Assembly (NCBI GenBank): GCA_965199335.1 | Contig: CBDAQZ010000002.1 | Location: 186,001 to 250,000 of the forward strand | Direction: 5' to 3' | Length of the DNA: 64,000 nt | Source of the DNA: CBDAQV01 sp965199335 | GTDB lineage: Bacteria > Pseudomonadota > Alphaproteobacteria > CALMVH01 | In this document: in pieces, positions 16,768-24,875 of the stretch | Position numbering within the stretch: position 1 is the stretch's first letter | How the letters are laid out: every line of letters begins with the position of its first letter | The notes under the pieces: model-generated | Database searches by the model: none | What the model was told of the DNA's origin: nothing | What the model saw: the letters and a program-made list of their open reading frames with translations, nothing else | Made by a program: the position numbers and the translations under genes

Positions 16768-17918
16768 CCCGGCAACCGTATGGTCGCGACCGCCTGTGCC
16801 GCCAGGCCTTCCTCACGGCCGACGAAGCCCAGTGTTTCGGTCGTGGTGGCCTTGACCGCGACCCGGTCGGGCGTGATGCCCAGGATCTCGGCAATGCGGT
16901 CGATCATCTTTTCCCGGTGGGGGCCGATCTTGGGTTTCTCGGCCAGGATGGTGATGTCGCAGTTGGAGATCACGCCGCCTTTGTCCCGCACCAGCTTCGC
17001 CGCATGCGCCAGGAAGACGGAACTGTCCATGCCTCGCCATTGCGGGTCCGAAGGGGGAAAATAGGTGCCGATATCGCCGGCGCCGATCGAGCCCAGAAGG
17101 GCATCGGTCAAGGCGTGAAGGCCGACATCGGCGTCGGAATGGCCCTTGGCCTTGCGGTCATGCGGGATGTGGATGCCGCAGATGATGGTCGCATCGCCCG
17201 GTTCGAACTCGTGCACGTCGAAGCCGAAGCCAGTGCGGATATCGCCCAGTGTGTTCATCAGAATACGCTCCGCTGCCGCCAGATCGTCCGGCGTGGTGAT
17301 TTTCAGGTTGTCGATATGGCCGGGTACGACGGAAACCTTCGTCCCAACGGCCTCCAGTATCGCCGCGTCGTCGGTATAATCGTCACGCGTGGCGGTGCGA
17401 TGTGCCTCTAGGATAGTGCGAAAGTCGAAGCCCTGCGGTGTCTGCATCCGCCACAGGCCGGTGCGATCGACCGTCCCATTGCTCAAGCCGTCCGTCGCCC
17501 GGCGCAAAGTCTCGGTCACTGGAAGGCCCGGCACGACTGCCGGCGCGGTCTTCAGTGCCTCGATCACCCGTGAAATGGTTGCCTGGTCGGCAAGGGGGCG
17601 CACTGCGTCATGGATCAGCACGGTATCCGGCATCGATCCAGCCCAGGCTTCCAGACCGGCCCTGGTCGAATTCTGGCGCGATTGCGCTCCCATGACCGGT
17701 GGCGGCAAATCCAGCCCGGCAGTGGCCTTGTCGTACATTTCCCTGTGTTCGGGCTGGATCACCACCTGGACCGTCGTAATCTCCGGATGGCGTAGGAACG
17801 CCTCGACCGCATGGCGCAGGATGGGCCGGCCGCCAAGTTCAAGATATTGCTTGGGGACGGAGCCGCCAAACCTTTCGCCTCGCCCGGCGGCTACCAGCAA
17901 TGCTAGACACGAACCCAT
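16764..17918 (-). CDS. ispDF: Bifunctional IspD/IspF of the MEP isoprenoid pathway
   Basis: 384 residues. The N-terminal cytidylyltransferase domain (about 1-225: LVAAGRGERFGG, VPKQYLELGG) makes CDP-methylerythritol. The C-terminal IspF domain (about 230-384: FGFDVHEF, HSDADVGLHALTDALLG, TTTETLGFVGREEG) makes the cyclic diphosphate. The fusion is common in alphaproteobacteria. It is divergent from ntrB with about 75 bp between the starts. Confidence 0.97.
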   Translation of the reverse strand: MGSCLALLVAAGRGERFGGSVPKQYLELGGRPILRHAVEAFLRHPEITTVQVVIQPEHREMYDKATAGLDLPPPVMGAQSRQNSTRAGLEAWAGSMPDTVLIHDAVRPLADQATISRVIEALKTAPAVVPGLPVTETLRRATDGLSNGTVDRTGLWRMQTPQGFDFRTILEAHRTATRDDYTDDAAILEAVGTKVSVVPGHIDNLKITTPDDLAAAERILMNTLGDIRTGFGFDVHEFEPGDATIICGIHIPHDRKAKGHSDADVGLHALTDALLGSIGAGDIGTYFPPSDPQWRGMDSSVFLAHAAKLVRDKGGVISNCDITILAEKPKIGPHREKMIDRIAEILGITPDRVAVKATTTETLGFVGREEGLAAQAVATIRLPG

Positions 17919-17993
17919 ACAGCCTCGATATTCACAAATGCGTCCGATACGTCATAATGGCGCCGACCACATATTTAGGATACAAGAACACCC

Positions 17994-19130
17994 GTGCCCG
18001 ATCATCAGGAGTTTTCCGACAGCGCGTCCGTGCTGCAGGCTTTACCGGAGCCTGTGATCGTCGTCGAGGATGAAAACTTCGTCATCCGCTACGTAAATCA
18101 GGCGGCCGAGGAATATCTCAACGCCAGCAGCGGCGCCTTGACCGGCGTTCCCTTCGCCGAAATCTTTTCCGAGGACAGCCCGGCGGTCGGGCTTTTACGC
18201 CAGGTTCAGCGTGAACAGCGCGCCATGGCCGAGCATGAGCTGACCCTCAGCCACAAACGCGCCAACAGCCGCCCGGTGTCGATCAGCGCCGCACCGCTGC
18301 CCGGCGAGTCAGGCCGGATCATTGTTTCCCTGCGCGAACGGTCGATCGCCGATAATCTGGACCGGCAATGGACTCACCGCGGCGCGGCGCGCTCGGTCAG
18401 CGCCATGGCGGCGATGCTGGCGCACGAGCTGCGCAATCCCCTGTTCAGCATCCGGGGGGCGGCTCAACTGCTGGAGCAGAACCTGCCCGAATCCGACCAC
18501 GAACTGACGCGGCTGATTTCCGAGGAGGTGGATCGCATCCGCGCCCTGGTCGACCGCATGGAGGCGTTCGGCGACGGCGTTCCCGCCGAGCGCACGGCTG
18601 TGAACATCCATGCCGTCCTGGACCACGTGAAACTGGCCGCGGTCGCCGGATTTGCCCGCAACGTGCTTTTTACCGAGAACTACGACCCCTCGCTACCCCC
18701 GGTCCTGGCCAATCGCGATCAATTGGTGCAAGTTTTCACCAATCTGATAAAAAACGCTGCCGAGGCTTTGCCAAAGGGCTGCGGTGCCATAAAATTGTCC
18801 ACTTACTACCAGCATGGCTTCAGAGTTGCGGCCCCTGGCGGAAACACCCGTGTTCACCTGCCGATCGCGGTTACGATAGAAGATAATGGAAACGGAATAC
18901 CCGAGGCTTTGCAACCGCATATGTTCGAACCCTTCATGACCACGAAAGCGAACGGCACCGGGCTTGGCCTGGCGCTTGTAGCCAAGATCGTTGCCGATCA
19001 CGGGGCGGCGATCTCTTTCGAAAGCGAGACGGGACGTACGCTGTTCAAGGTATCGCTGCCTGTCGCCTCGGCTCATGAATCGGCCCCTGAATCGGTTCCT
19101 GAATCGGCCCGCGCATCGGAAGGTGCATGA
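17994..19130 (+). CDS. ntrB: Nitrogen regulation sensor kinase NtrB
   Basis: 378 residues from GTG 17994. Soluble: a PAS domain (about 15-125), then HisKA with the phosphorylated His in MLAHELRNPL (about 143), then the HATPase domain with N box NLIKNAAEAL, G1 DNGNGIPE and G2 GTGLGLALV. It phosphorylates NtrC in response to nitrogen status via PII. The C-terminal tail is an ESAPESVPES-type repeat. Its stop overlaps the ntrC start by four bases. Confidence 0.95.
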   Translation: MPDHQEFSDSASVLQALPEPVIVVEDENFVIRYVNQAAEEYLNASSGALTGVPFAEIFSEDSPAVGLLRQVQREQRAMAEHELTLSHKRANSRPVSISAAPLPGESGRIIVSLRERSIADNLDRQWTHRGAARSVSAMAAMLAHELRNPLFSIRGAAQLLEQNLPESDHELTRLISEEVDRIRALVDRMEAFGDGVPAERTAVNIHAVLDHVKLAAVAGFARNVLFTENYDPSLPPVLANRDQLVQVFTNLIKNAAEALPKGCGAIKLSTYYQHGFRVAAPGGNTRVHLPIAVTIEDNGNGIPEALQPHMFEPFMTTKANGTGLGLALVAKIVADHGAAISFESETGRTLFKVSLPVASAHESAPESVPESARASEGA

Positions 19131-20530
19131 GCGCTCCCCGGATTCTCATCGCCGATGACGATCGCTCCATCCGGACGGTCCTAACCCAGGCACTGACGCG
19201 CCATGGCTACGACGTGAAATCGACCGACGGCGTTGCGACGCTGTGGGAATGGGTTGCCGCGGACGAGGGTGATCTAGTCATCACAGACATCGTGATGCCG
19301 GACGGCAACGGCCTCGACCTGGTCAGCAAGATACGCAGCGAGAAGCCCAATTTGCGCATCATAGTGATGAGCGCGCAGAATACGTTGAAGACGGCGGTGC
19401 AGGCGACGGAGCGCGGCGCGTTCGATTACCTGCCTAAGCCGTTCGATCTGAAGGATTTGATTTCGTCGGTGCAACGCGCGCTGGCCTCGACGCCGGTGGT
19501 CGATATCGGTTTGGAAGAAACCGATCCCCGCGTACCGTTGGTCGGGCGGTCGCCTGCGATGCAGGAAGTCTATCGGCTGGTGGCGCGCCTGACTTCCAGC
19601 GAGCTAACGGTATTTCTCTCCGGCGAGCCTGGCACGGGCAAGGAACGCGTGGCCAATGCGCTGCACACCTACGGCCCGCGCAAGAACGGACCGTATGTGA
19701 CCGTCAACATCGCCGCCCTGCCGCAGGAAGACATAGAAATCGATCTGTTCGGCCGCGAAGGCGGGGCTGCAGGCCGTATCGAACAGGCCAATGGCGGCAC
19801 GCTATTCGTCGACGAGATCGGGGCGTTGCCGATCGAGGCACAGGCGCGCCTGTTGCGCTTCCTCCAGGACGGCGAGATCGCCCGGGTCGGCAGCAAGTCT
19901 CCCGTCAAATACGATGTCCGCATCATCGTTGCCTCCAGCCGCGATCTGCGCCTCAGCGTGCGTCAGGGCCAGTTCCGCGAGGATCTGTTCTATCGCCTCA
20001 ACGTCGTGCCGATGCGCATGCCGCCGCTGCGCGAACGGATGGAGGATATTCCCGAACTGGTGCGCCATTTTGCTGCCCGCGCCGCCGGCAAGGACCAGCC
20101 CAAATCGTTCACCATGGCGGCGCTCGAACGCCTGAAGGCTCATGCCTGGCCGGGCAACGTGCGCGAGCTCGAGAACTTTATCCGGCGCATCAACGCGCTT
20201 TATTCCCAGCACGTCATCGACCCGGCGCTGATCGAGGCCGAGCTTGCTGAGCCTGTGCGGGCTGAGTCGGATTTCCCGCGCGTCGACGGATTGAGCGGGG
20301 CAGTCGAAAGCCATCTACGCGATTATTTCGCCGCCCATCGCGACGAATTGCCTAGCGCAGGCGTCTACGACCGCGTTCTGCGCGAAGTGGAGCGCCCTCT
20401 TATTACCCTGACTCTGGCCGCGACGCGCGGGAACCAGATCAAGGCGGCGGAGGTTCTTGGCCTCAACCGCAATACCTTGCGCAAGAAAATTCGTGACCTG
20501 GATATCCCTATCCTAAAAGGTCAGAAGTAA
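19127..20530 (+). CDS. ntrC: NtrC response regulator lacking the GAFTGA loop
   Basis: 467 residues. Receiver domain 1-120 with phosphoacceptor Asp54 (VITDIVMPDG). AAA+ domain about 137-370 with Walker A GEPGTGK (166-172) and Walker B GGTLFVDE (223-230). Fis-type helix-turn-helix at the end (NQIKAAEVLGLNRNTLRKK). Between LFG (207) and RIEQ (217) only REGGAAG remains, so the GAFTGA loop that contacts sigma-54 is deleted. Rhodobacter capsulatus NtrC also lacks it and works with sigma-70. This protein therefore probably activates or represses sigma-70 promoters. Confidence 0.95.
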   Translation: MSAPRILIADDDRSIRTVLTQALTRHGYDVKSTDGVATLWEWVAADEGDLVITDIVMPDGNGLDLVSKIRSEKPNLRIIVMSAQNTLKTAVQATERGAFDYLPKPFDLKDLISSVQRALASTPVVDIGLEETDPRVPLVGRSPAMQEVYRLVARLTSSELTVFLSGEPGTGKERVANALHTYGPRKNGPYVTVNIAALPQEDIEIDLFGREGGAAGRIEQANGGTLFVDEIGALPIEAQARLLRFLQDGEIARVGSKSPVKYDVRIIVASSRDLRLSVRQGQFREDLFYRLNVVPMRMPPLRERMEDIPELVRHFAARAAGKDQPKSFTMAALERLKAHAWPGNVRELENFIRRINALYSQHVIDPALIEAELAEPVRAESDFPRVDGLSGAVESHLRDYFAAHRDELPSAGVYDRVLREVERPLITLTLAATRGNQIKAAEVLGLNRNTLRKKIRDLDIPILKGQK

Positions 20531-20551
20531 TTCCCGAACAGGAGCAGTTTT

Positions 20552-20971
20552 ATGGAAGCGATCTACACGGCGGAAGTCACCACCAAGGGTAACCGCGACG
20601 GTGGCCATGCCAGTAGCACCGACGGCAAGCTGGACGTCAACCTGAACCTGCCGAAGGAATTGGACGGCAAGGGCGGGGCCGGCACCAATCCCGAGCAATT
20701 GTTCGCAGCAGGTTATTCCGCCTGTTTCGGTAGCGCCATCAAGGCGGTAGCCGGCAAGGAAAAGATCGAAACCCACGGCATCGAAGTGACCGCCAAGGTC
20801 GGCCTCGGCAAGAACGACGCCGGCGGCTTCGCCCTCAAGGTCAAGCTGGAGGTCAAGCTTGACTCGCTGTCGAAGGAAGAAGCGCAGAAGCTTGTGGACG
20901 AGGCTCACAAGATCTGCCCGTACTCCAACGCCGTCCGTAACAACGTCCCGGTTGAGATTGAAGTTCTGTAA
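20552..20971 (+). CDS. ohr: Organic hydroperoxide resistance protein (Ohr, OsmC superfamily)
   Basis: 139 residues, family length. It is a thiol peroxidase that reduces organic hydroperoxides, using lipoyl groups as reductant in characterised members. Both redox Cys are present, in GYSACFGSA and HKICPYSNA, and the GTNPEQLFAAGYSACF signature matches Ohr rather than OsmC. AGGAG precedes ATG 20552. Sitting between ntrC and ntrY it interrupts the usual ntrBC-ntrYX order. No OhrR regulator is beside it. Confidence 0.93.
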   Translation: MEAIYTAEVTTKGNRDGGHASSTDGKLDVNLNLPKELDGKGGAGTNPEQLFAAGYSACFGSAIKAVAGKEKIETHGIEVTAKVGLGKNDAGGFALKVKLEVKLDSLSKEEAQKLVDEAHKICPYSNAVRNNVPVEIEVL

Positions 20972-20974
20972 TTT

Positions 20975-21083
20975 CACCTCTCCCTGTGGGAGGGGTCGAC
21001 CGACCGGAACGGACGGGCGGGTGAGGGGCTGTTTCACAAATCAATCAGCCCTTCATCCAACTCTCTCCCAAAGGGAGAGGGAA
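20975..21083. repeat. REP-like palindromic intergenic element
   Basis: The ohr-ntrY gap is filled by nested inverted repeats. One hairpin (CTCCC-TGT-GGGAG) opens the element, another (CTCTCCC-AAA-GGGAGAG) closes it, and the inner arms GGGTGAGGGGCTG and CAGCCCTTCATCC pair with two mismatches. The composition and layout match short dispersed palindromic repeats seen between genes in many proteobacteria. Only this one copy was noticed in the window. Confidence 0.6.
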
Positions 21084-21112
21084 TGCGTTGATATGATTGG
21101 GTTTGGATATAA

Positions 21113-23326
21113 ATGACTCTCGCCGCCCTTGAAAGAAAACCGCAGCTGATCTGGCGCAGGCTGATTTCATGGGCGGCGCGTGTCAGCCTGGGCAACAAGC
21201 TTGCCTATAGCCTGACCGCGGCGGCGCTGGCATCCGGCACCGCCACCTATTTCACCATGACGGCGGGCGAGCCGTTGCGCTGGCAGAAGCCGCATACCGC
21301 GTTCTGGCTGCTCAATCTCGATCTGGTCCTGCTGCTGATTCTTGGCGTCGTAGTTGCGCGGCGGATGGTGGTGCTGTGGTACAGCCGCCAGCGTGGCATG
21401 GCGGGCGCGCGCCTGCAAACCCGCGTGGTGCTGGTCTTCAGCGCCCTTGCCGCGATCCCCGCCATTCTCACCGCCATATTCGCCGCCGTCTTCTTCTACG
21501 TCGGCGTGCAGTCATGGTTCAGTATCCATGTCACGACGGCGGTCGATGAATCGCTGGCCGTTGCTCAGTCCTACTTGCACGAGCACCAGCAGGCGATCCG
21601 CGCCGATGCGCTGGCGATGGCGGGGGATCTCAACCGTGAGGCGCCCTGGATGATGGGCGACGGCGTCGCGCTCAACCGCGTTGTTCGCACCCAGGCCCTG
21701 ACCCGTGACCTGACCGAGGCGCTGGTGATCGACGGTTCGGGGCATATCATAGCCAAGTCCGGCGTCGCCCTGGAGCTCGAGTTCGACCCTGCCGACGCCA
21801 CCGAACTGGACCGCGCCCGCGATGGCGAGGTGCTGATCCTGACCGCCGCCAATGACGACCGCGTGCGCGCCCTGCTGCGGCTGGATCGCTTCGTCGATAG
21901 CTTCCTGTATGTCGAGCGCCGGATCGAGCCCGACGTATTGCGCCAGATCACCACAGCCCAGCGTGCCGTGGTCGAGTACAAGGAGCTGGAGGGTCGCAGC
22001 AACGAGATCCAGATCAAGATCACGATCATATTCCTGGTCATCGCCCTTCTGCTGCTGATGGCCGCCGTGTGGCTCGGCATCCTGTTCGCCAAATATCTTG
22101 TCACTCCGATCGCCGCATTGATCGAGGTAACCGAGCAGGTCCGGGCGGGCGATCTGACCGTGCGCGTCGCGGAAGGCGGTACGGAGGACGAGCTGGCGAC
22201 GCTGGCCCGCGCCTTCAACCGCATGACCAGCCAGCTGGAAGGGCAGCGCCGGGACCTGGTAGAGGCCAACCAGCAGCTGGATTTCCGGCGCCAGTTCACT
22301 GAAACGGTTCTGGCCGGCGTTTCTGCGGGCGTCGTCGGCTTGGACGTAAGCGGCAAGATCACCATCGCCAACATCTCGGCCGCCCAGTTCCTCGGTGTGG
22401 ACCAGGCAAAGCTGATCGGCAGCTATCTGTCCGATTTCATACCCGACCTTGCGCCGGTGCTGGAAGGCAACGCCCCGCGCAGTAACCGTGTCGTCCAGCT
22501 GCACATAGACCTGCAGCGGCCGGGCCTGCCGGAGCGCAGCTTCCTGCTGCGCGTGACGGCGGAATATGCCGGGGGCGAGATACGCGGCTTCGTCGTCACC
22601 TTCGACGATCTGACCGATCTGATGGTGGCGCAGCGCAAGGCTGCCTGGGCCGACGTTGCCCGCCGCATCGCGCATGAGATCAAGAATCCGCTGACGCCGA
22701 TCCAGCTTTCGGCCGAGCGGCTGAAGCGCAAATATGCCAAGGAAGTGCAGACCGAACCGGAAACCTTCATCGCCTGCACCGACACGATCATCCGCCATGT
22801 CGAGGATATTGGGCGCATGGTCGATGAATTCTCGGCCTTTGCCCGCATGCCCGATCCTGTCTTCGCCACGGAAAATCTGAGCGAGCTATGCAAACAGCTG
22901 GTCCTGCTGCGCAGCGAGGCCTACCCGGAGCTGACATTCGCCTATGAGACGCCCCCTGTGCCGGTCGTCGTCGAATGCGATGGGCGCCTGATCGGGCAGG
23001 CGCTTACCAACCTGCTGCAGAATGCGATCGAAGCCATCGAACCGGGCGACGGCCAACCGCGCGGTATTGTCAGGACGATCATCGAGATCGCCGACGACGA
23101 GGTGGTGATCGCAGTCGAGGATAACGGGCGCGGCCTGCCAATTGCCGAGCGGGAGAAACTGACCGAGCCGTATGTTACGACTCGCGCCAAGGGGACCGGT
23201 CTTGGCCTCGCAATCGTCAAAAAAATCATGGAAGATCATCACGGTCATTTGATTCTTGAAGATAGGGAAGAGCGAGGAAGCAGGGTTTCCCTTGTTTTTC
23301 CGCCATACCATACCGTGGCAACTTAA
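21113..23326 (+). CDS. ntrY: NtrY membrane sensor kinase
   Basis: 737 residues. Four membrane helices (about 25-45, 60-85, 101-126, 300-325) flank an extracytoplasmic sensor region (about 130-300). They are followed by HAMP (about 325-378), a PAS domain (about 390-500), HisKA with the phosphorylated His in RRIAHEIKNPL, and HATPase with NLLQNAIEAI, DNGRGLP and GTGLGLAIV. It pairs with NtrX in nitrogen, redox and envelope regulation of alphaproteobacteria. It follows the REP-like element; the ntrX start lies 73 bases after its stop. Confidence 0.96.
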   Translation: MTLAALERKPQLIWRRLISWAARVSLGNKLAYSLTAAALASGTATYFTMTAGEPLRWQKPHTAFWLLNLDLVLLLILGVVVARRMVVLWYSRQRGMAGARLQTRVVLVFSALAAIPAILTAIFAAVFFYVGVQSWFSIHVTTAVDESLAVAQSYLHEHQQAIRADALAMAGDLNREAPWMMGDGVALNRVVRTQALTRDLTEALVIDGSGHIIAKSGVALELEFDPADATELDRARDGEVLILTAANDDRVRALLRLDRFVDSFLYVERRIEPDVLRQITTAQRAVVEYKELEGRSNEIQIKITIIFLVIALLLLMAAVWLGILFAKYLVTPIAALIEVTEQVRAGDLTVRVAEGGTEDELATLARAFNRMTSQLEGQRRDLVEANQQLDFRRQFTETVLAGVSAGVVGLDVSGKITIANISAAQFLGVDQAKLIGSYLSDFIPDLAPVLEGNAPRSNRVVQLHIDLQRPGLPERSFLLRVTAEYAGGEIRGFVVTFDDLTDLMVAQRKAAWADVARRIAHEIKNPLTPIQLSAERLKRKYAKEVQTEPETFIACTDTIIRHVEDIGRMVDEFSAFARMPDPVFATENLSELCKQLVLLRSEAYPELTFAYETPPVPVVVECDGRLIGQALTNLLQNAIEAIEPGDGQPRGIVRTIIEIADDEVVIAVEDNGRGLPIAEREKLTEPYVTTRAKGTGLGLAIVKKIMEDHHGHLILEDREERGSRVSLVFPPYHTVAT

Positions 23327-23399
23327 TCACACCTCTTGACGATTACCCTGCTATTCTGCCACAGGTTTAGGTAGATTAATTGGGTTGAGTTCAGACCTC

Positions 23400-24800
23400 A
23401 TGGCGAGAGACATACTGATCGTTGACGACGAAGCCGATATCCGGCTCGCCATCGGTGGAATTCTATCGGACGAGGGGCACAACCCCCGTTATGCCGCGAA
23501 CAGCGATCAGGCACTTGCCGCCTGTAAGCAACGGCAGCCCAATCTCATCATTCTCGATATCTGGCTGGAGGGCAGCAAGCTCGACGGCCTGCAATTGCTT
23601 GAAGCGATCCAGCTGGCTCACCCAACCGTGCCGGTGGTCATGATCAGTGGGCACGGGACGATCGAAACGGCGGTCGCCGCAATCAAGCGCGGGGCTTACG
23701 ACTTTATAGAAAAACCGTTCAAGACCGACCGCCTGTTGCTGATCGTCGAACGGGCGATGGAGTCGGCGCGTCTGAAACGGGAAATCGGCGAATTGCGCGC
23801 CAGGGCAGGGGCTGACTCCGAGCTGATCGGAAGTTCCGCCGCCATCGCGCAGGTACGGCACGTGATCGAGAAGGTCGCGCCGACCAACAGCCGCGTGATG
23901 ATCACCGGCGCGCCCGGAACCGGCAAGGAGCTGGTGGCGCGTCTGATCCATGCACAATCGCGCCGTACCGACGGCCCCTTCATCATCCTGAACTGCGCCG
24001 CGATCCGTCCAGAGCGCCTGGAAATCGAACTGTTCGGTACCGAGCAGCCGTTCGAAGGGCCGGTGCGCAAGGTCGGCCTGTTGGAACAGGCGCATAACGG
24101 CACGCTGCTGCTGGACGAAGTTGCCGACATGTCGCTGGAAATCCAGGGCAAGATGGTGCGCGCGCTGCAGGACCAGACATTCGAGCGGGTCGGCGGCACT
24201 GTGAAGGTGGAAGTCGACGTGCGCGTGATCGCCGCGACCAACCATGACCTGATCTATGAAATGACCGACGGCCTGTTCCGTCAGGATTTGTTCTATCGCC
24301 TGAACGTCGTGCCGATCCGCCTGCCGGCATTGTCCGAGCGCCGAGAGGATATCGGCCTGCTGGCCGAACACTTCCTGCGCCGTGCCGCCGAAGCTTCGGG
24401 CGGCAGCCCGCGCGAACTGGGGCATGACGCCGTCGCCGTGCTGCAGACCTATGACTGGCCCGGCAACGTGCGCCAGATACGCAACCTGATCGAATGGTTG
24501 CTGATCATGGCCCCCGGCAGCGCGCGCGACCCGATCCGCGCCGACATGCTGCCGCCGGAGATTTCGGCGGTAGCCCCGTCCGTGGTCAAATGGGACCGCG
24601 GCGCGGAAATGATGAGCCTGCCGCTACGCGACGCCCGCGAGGTGTTCGAGCGCGAATATCTTCTGGCGCAGGTAACCCGTTTCGGCGGAAACATCTCGCG
24701 CACCGCTACCTTCATAGGGATGGAACGCTCGGCCCTGCATCGCAAGCTCAAGCTGTTGGGCGTTCAGGGAACCGAGCGGGATAAGGTAGCGGCGGAGTAA
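23400..24800 (+). CDS. ntrX: NtrX response regulator
   Basis: 466 residues from ATG 23400 (MARDILIVDDEADIR, the usual NtrX opening); an in-frame TTG at 23385 is less likely. Receiver domain with Asp53 (IILDIWLEG), AAA+ domain with Walker A GAPGTGKE and Walker B TLLLDEVADM, and C-terminal Fis helix-turn-helix (NISRTATFIGMERSALHRK). The position of the GAFTGA loop reads TEQPFEGPVRKVG, as in other NtrX proteins, so sigma-54 contact is not expected. It is cognate to NtrY upstream. Confidence 0.95.
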   Translation: MARDILIVDDEADIRLAIGGILSDEGHNPRYAANSDQALAACKQRQPNLIILDIWLEGSKLDGLQLLEAIQLAHPTVPVVMISGHGTIETAVAAIKRGAYDFIEKPFKTDRLLLIVERAMESARLKREIGELRARAGADSELIGSSAAIAQVRHVIEKVAPTNSRVMITGAPGTGKELVARLIHAQSRRTDGPFIILNCAAIRPERLEIELFGTEQPFEGPVRKVGLLEQAHNGTLLLDEVADMSLEIQGKMVRALQDQTFERVGGTVKVEVDVRVIAATNHDLIYEMTDGLFRQDLFYRLNVVPIRLPALSERREDIGLLAEHFLRRAAEASGGSPRELGHDAVAVLQTYDWPGNVRQIRNLIEWLLIMAPGSARDPIRADMLPPEISAVAPSVVKWDRGAEMMSLPLRDAREVFEREYLLAQVTRFGGNISRTATFIGMERSALHRKLKLLGVQGTERDKVAAE

Positions 24801-24832
24801 ACGACGTCAGATCGGGCTTGCCTTGAATGAAC

Positions 24833-24856
24833 ATTTTGTAGTATTTAATACAAAAT
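24833..24856. promoter_or_regulatory. AT-rich inverted repeat upstream of the HEASH-motif gene
   Basis: Perfect 8-base arms ATTTTGTA (24833-24840) and TACAAAAT (24849-24856) flank an 8-base spacer, 20 bases before GTG 24876. It overlaps a weak promoter candidate (TTGAAT at 24823, TAATAC at 24846, 17 bases apart). It could be an operator for a dimeric regulator or a weak ntrX terminator; there is no T-tract. Confidence 0.35.
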
Positions 24857-24875
24857 TAATATTTCTGGGTCCGCC

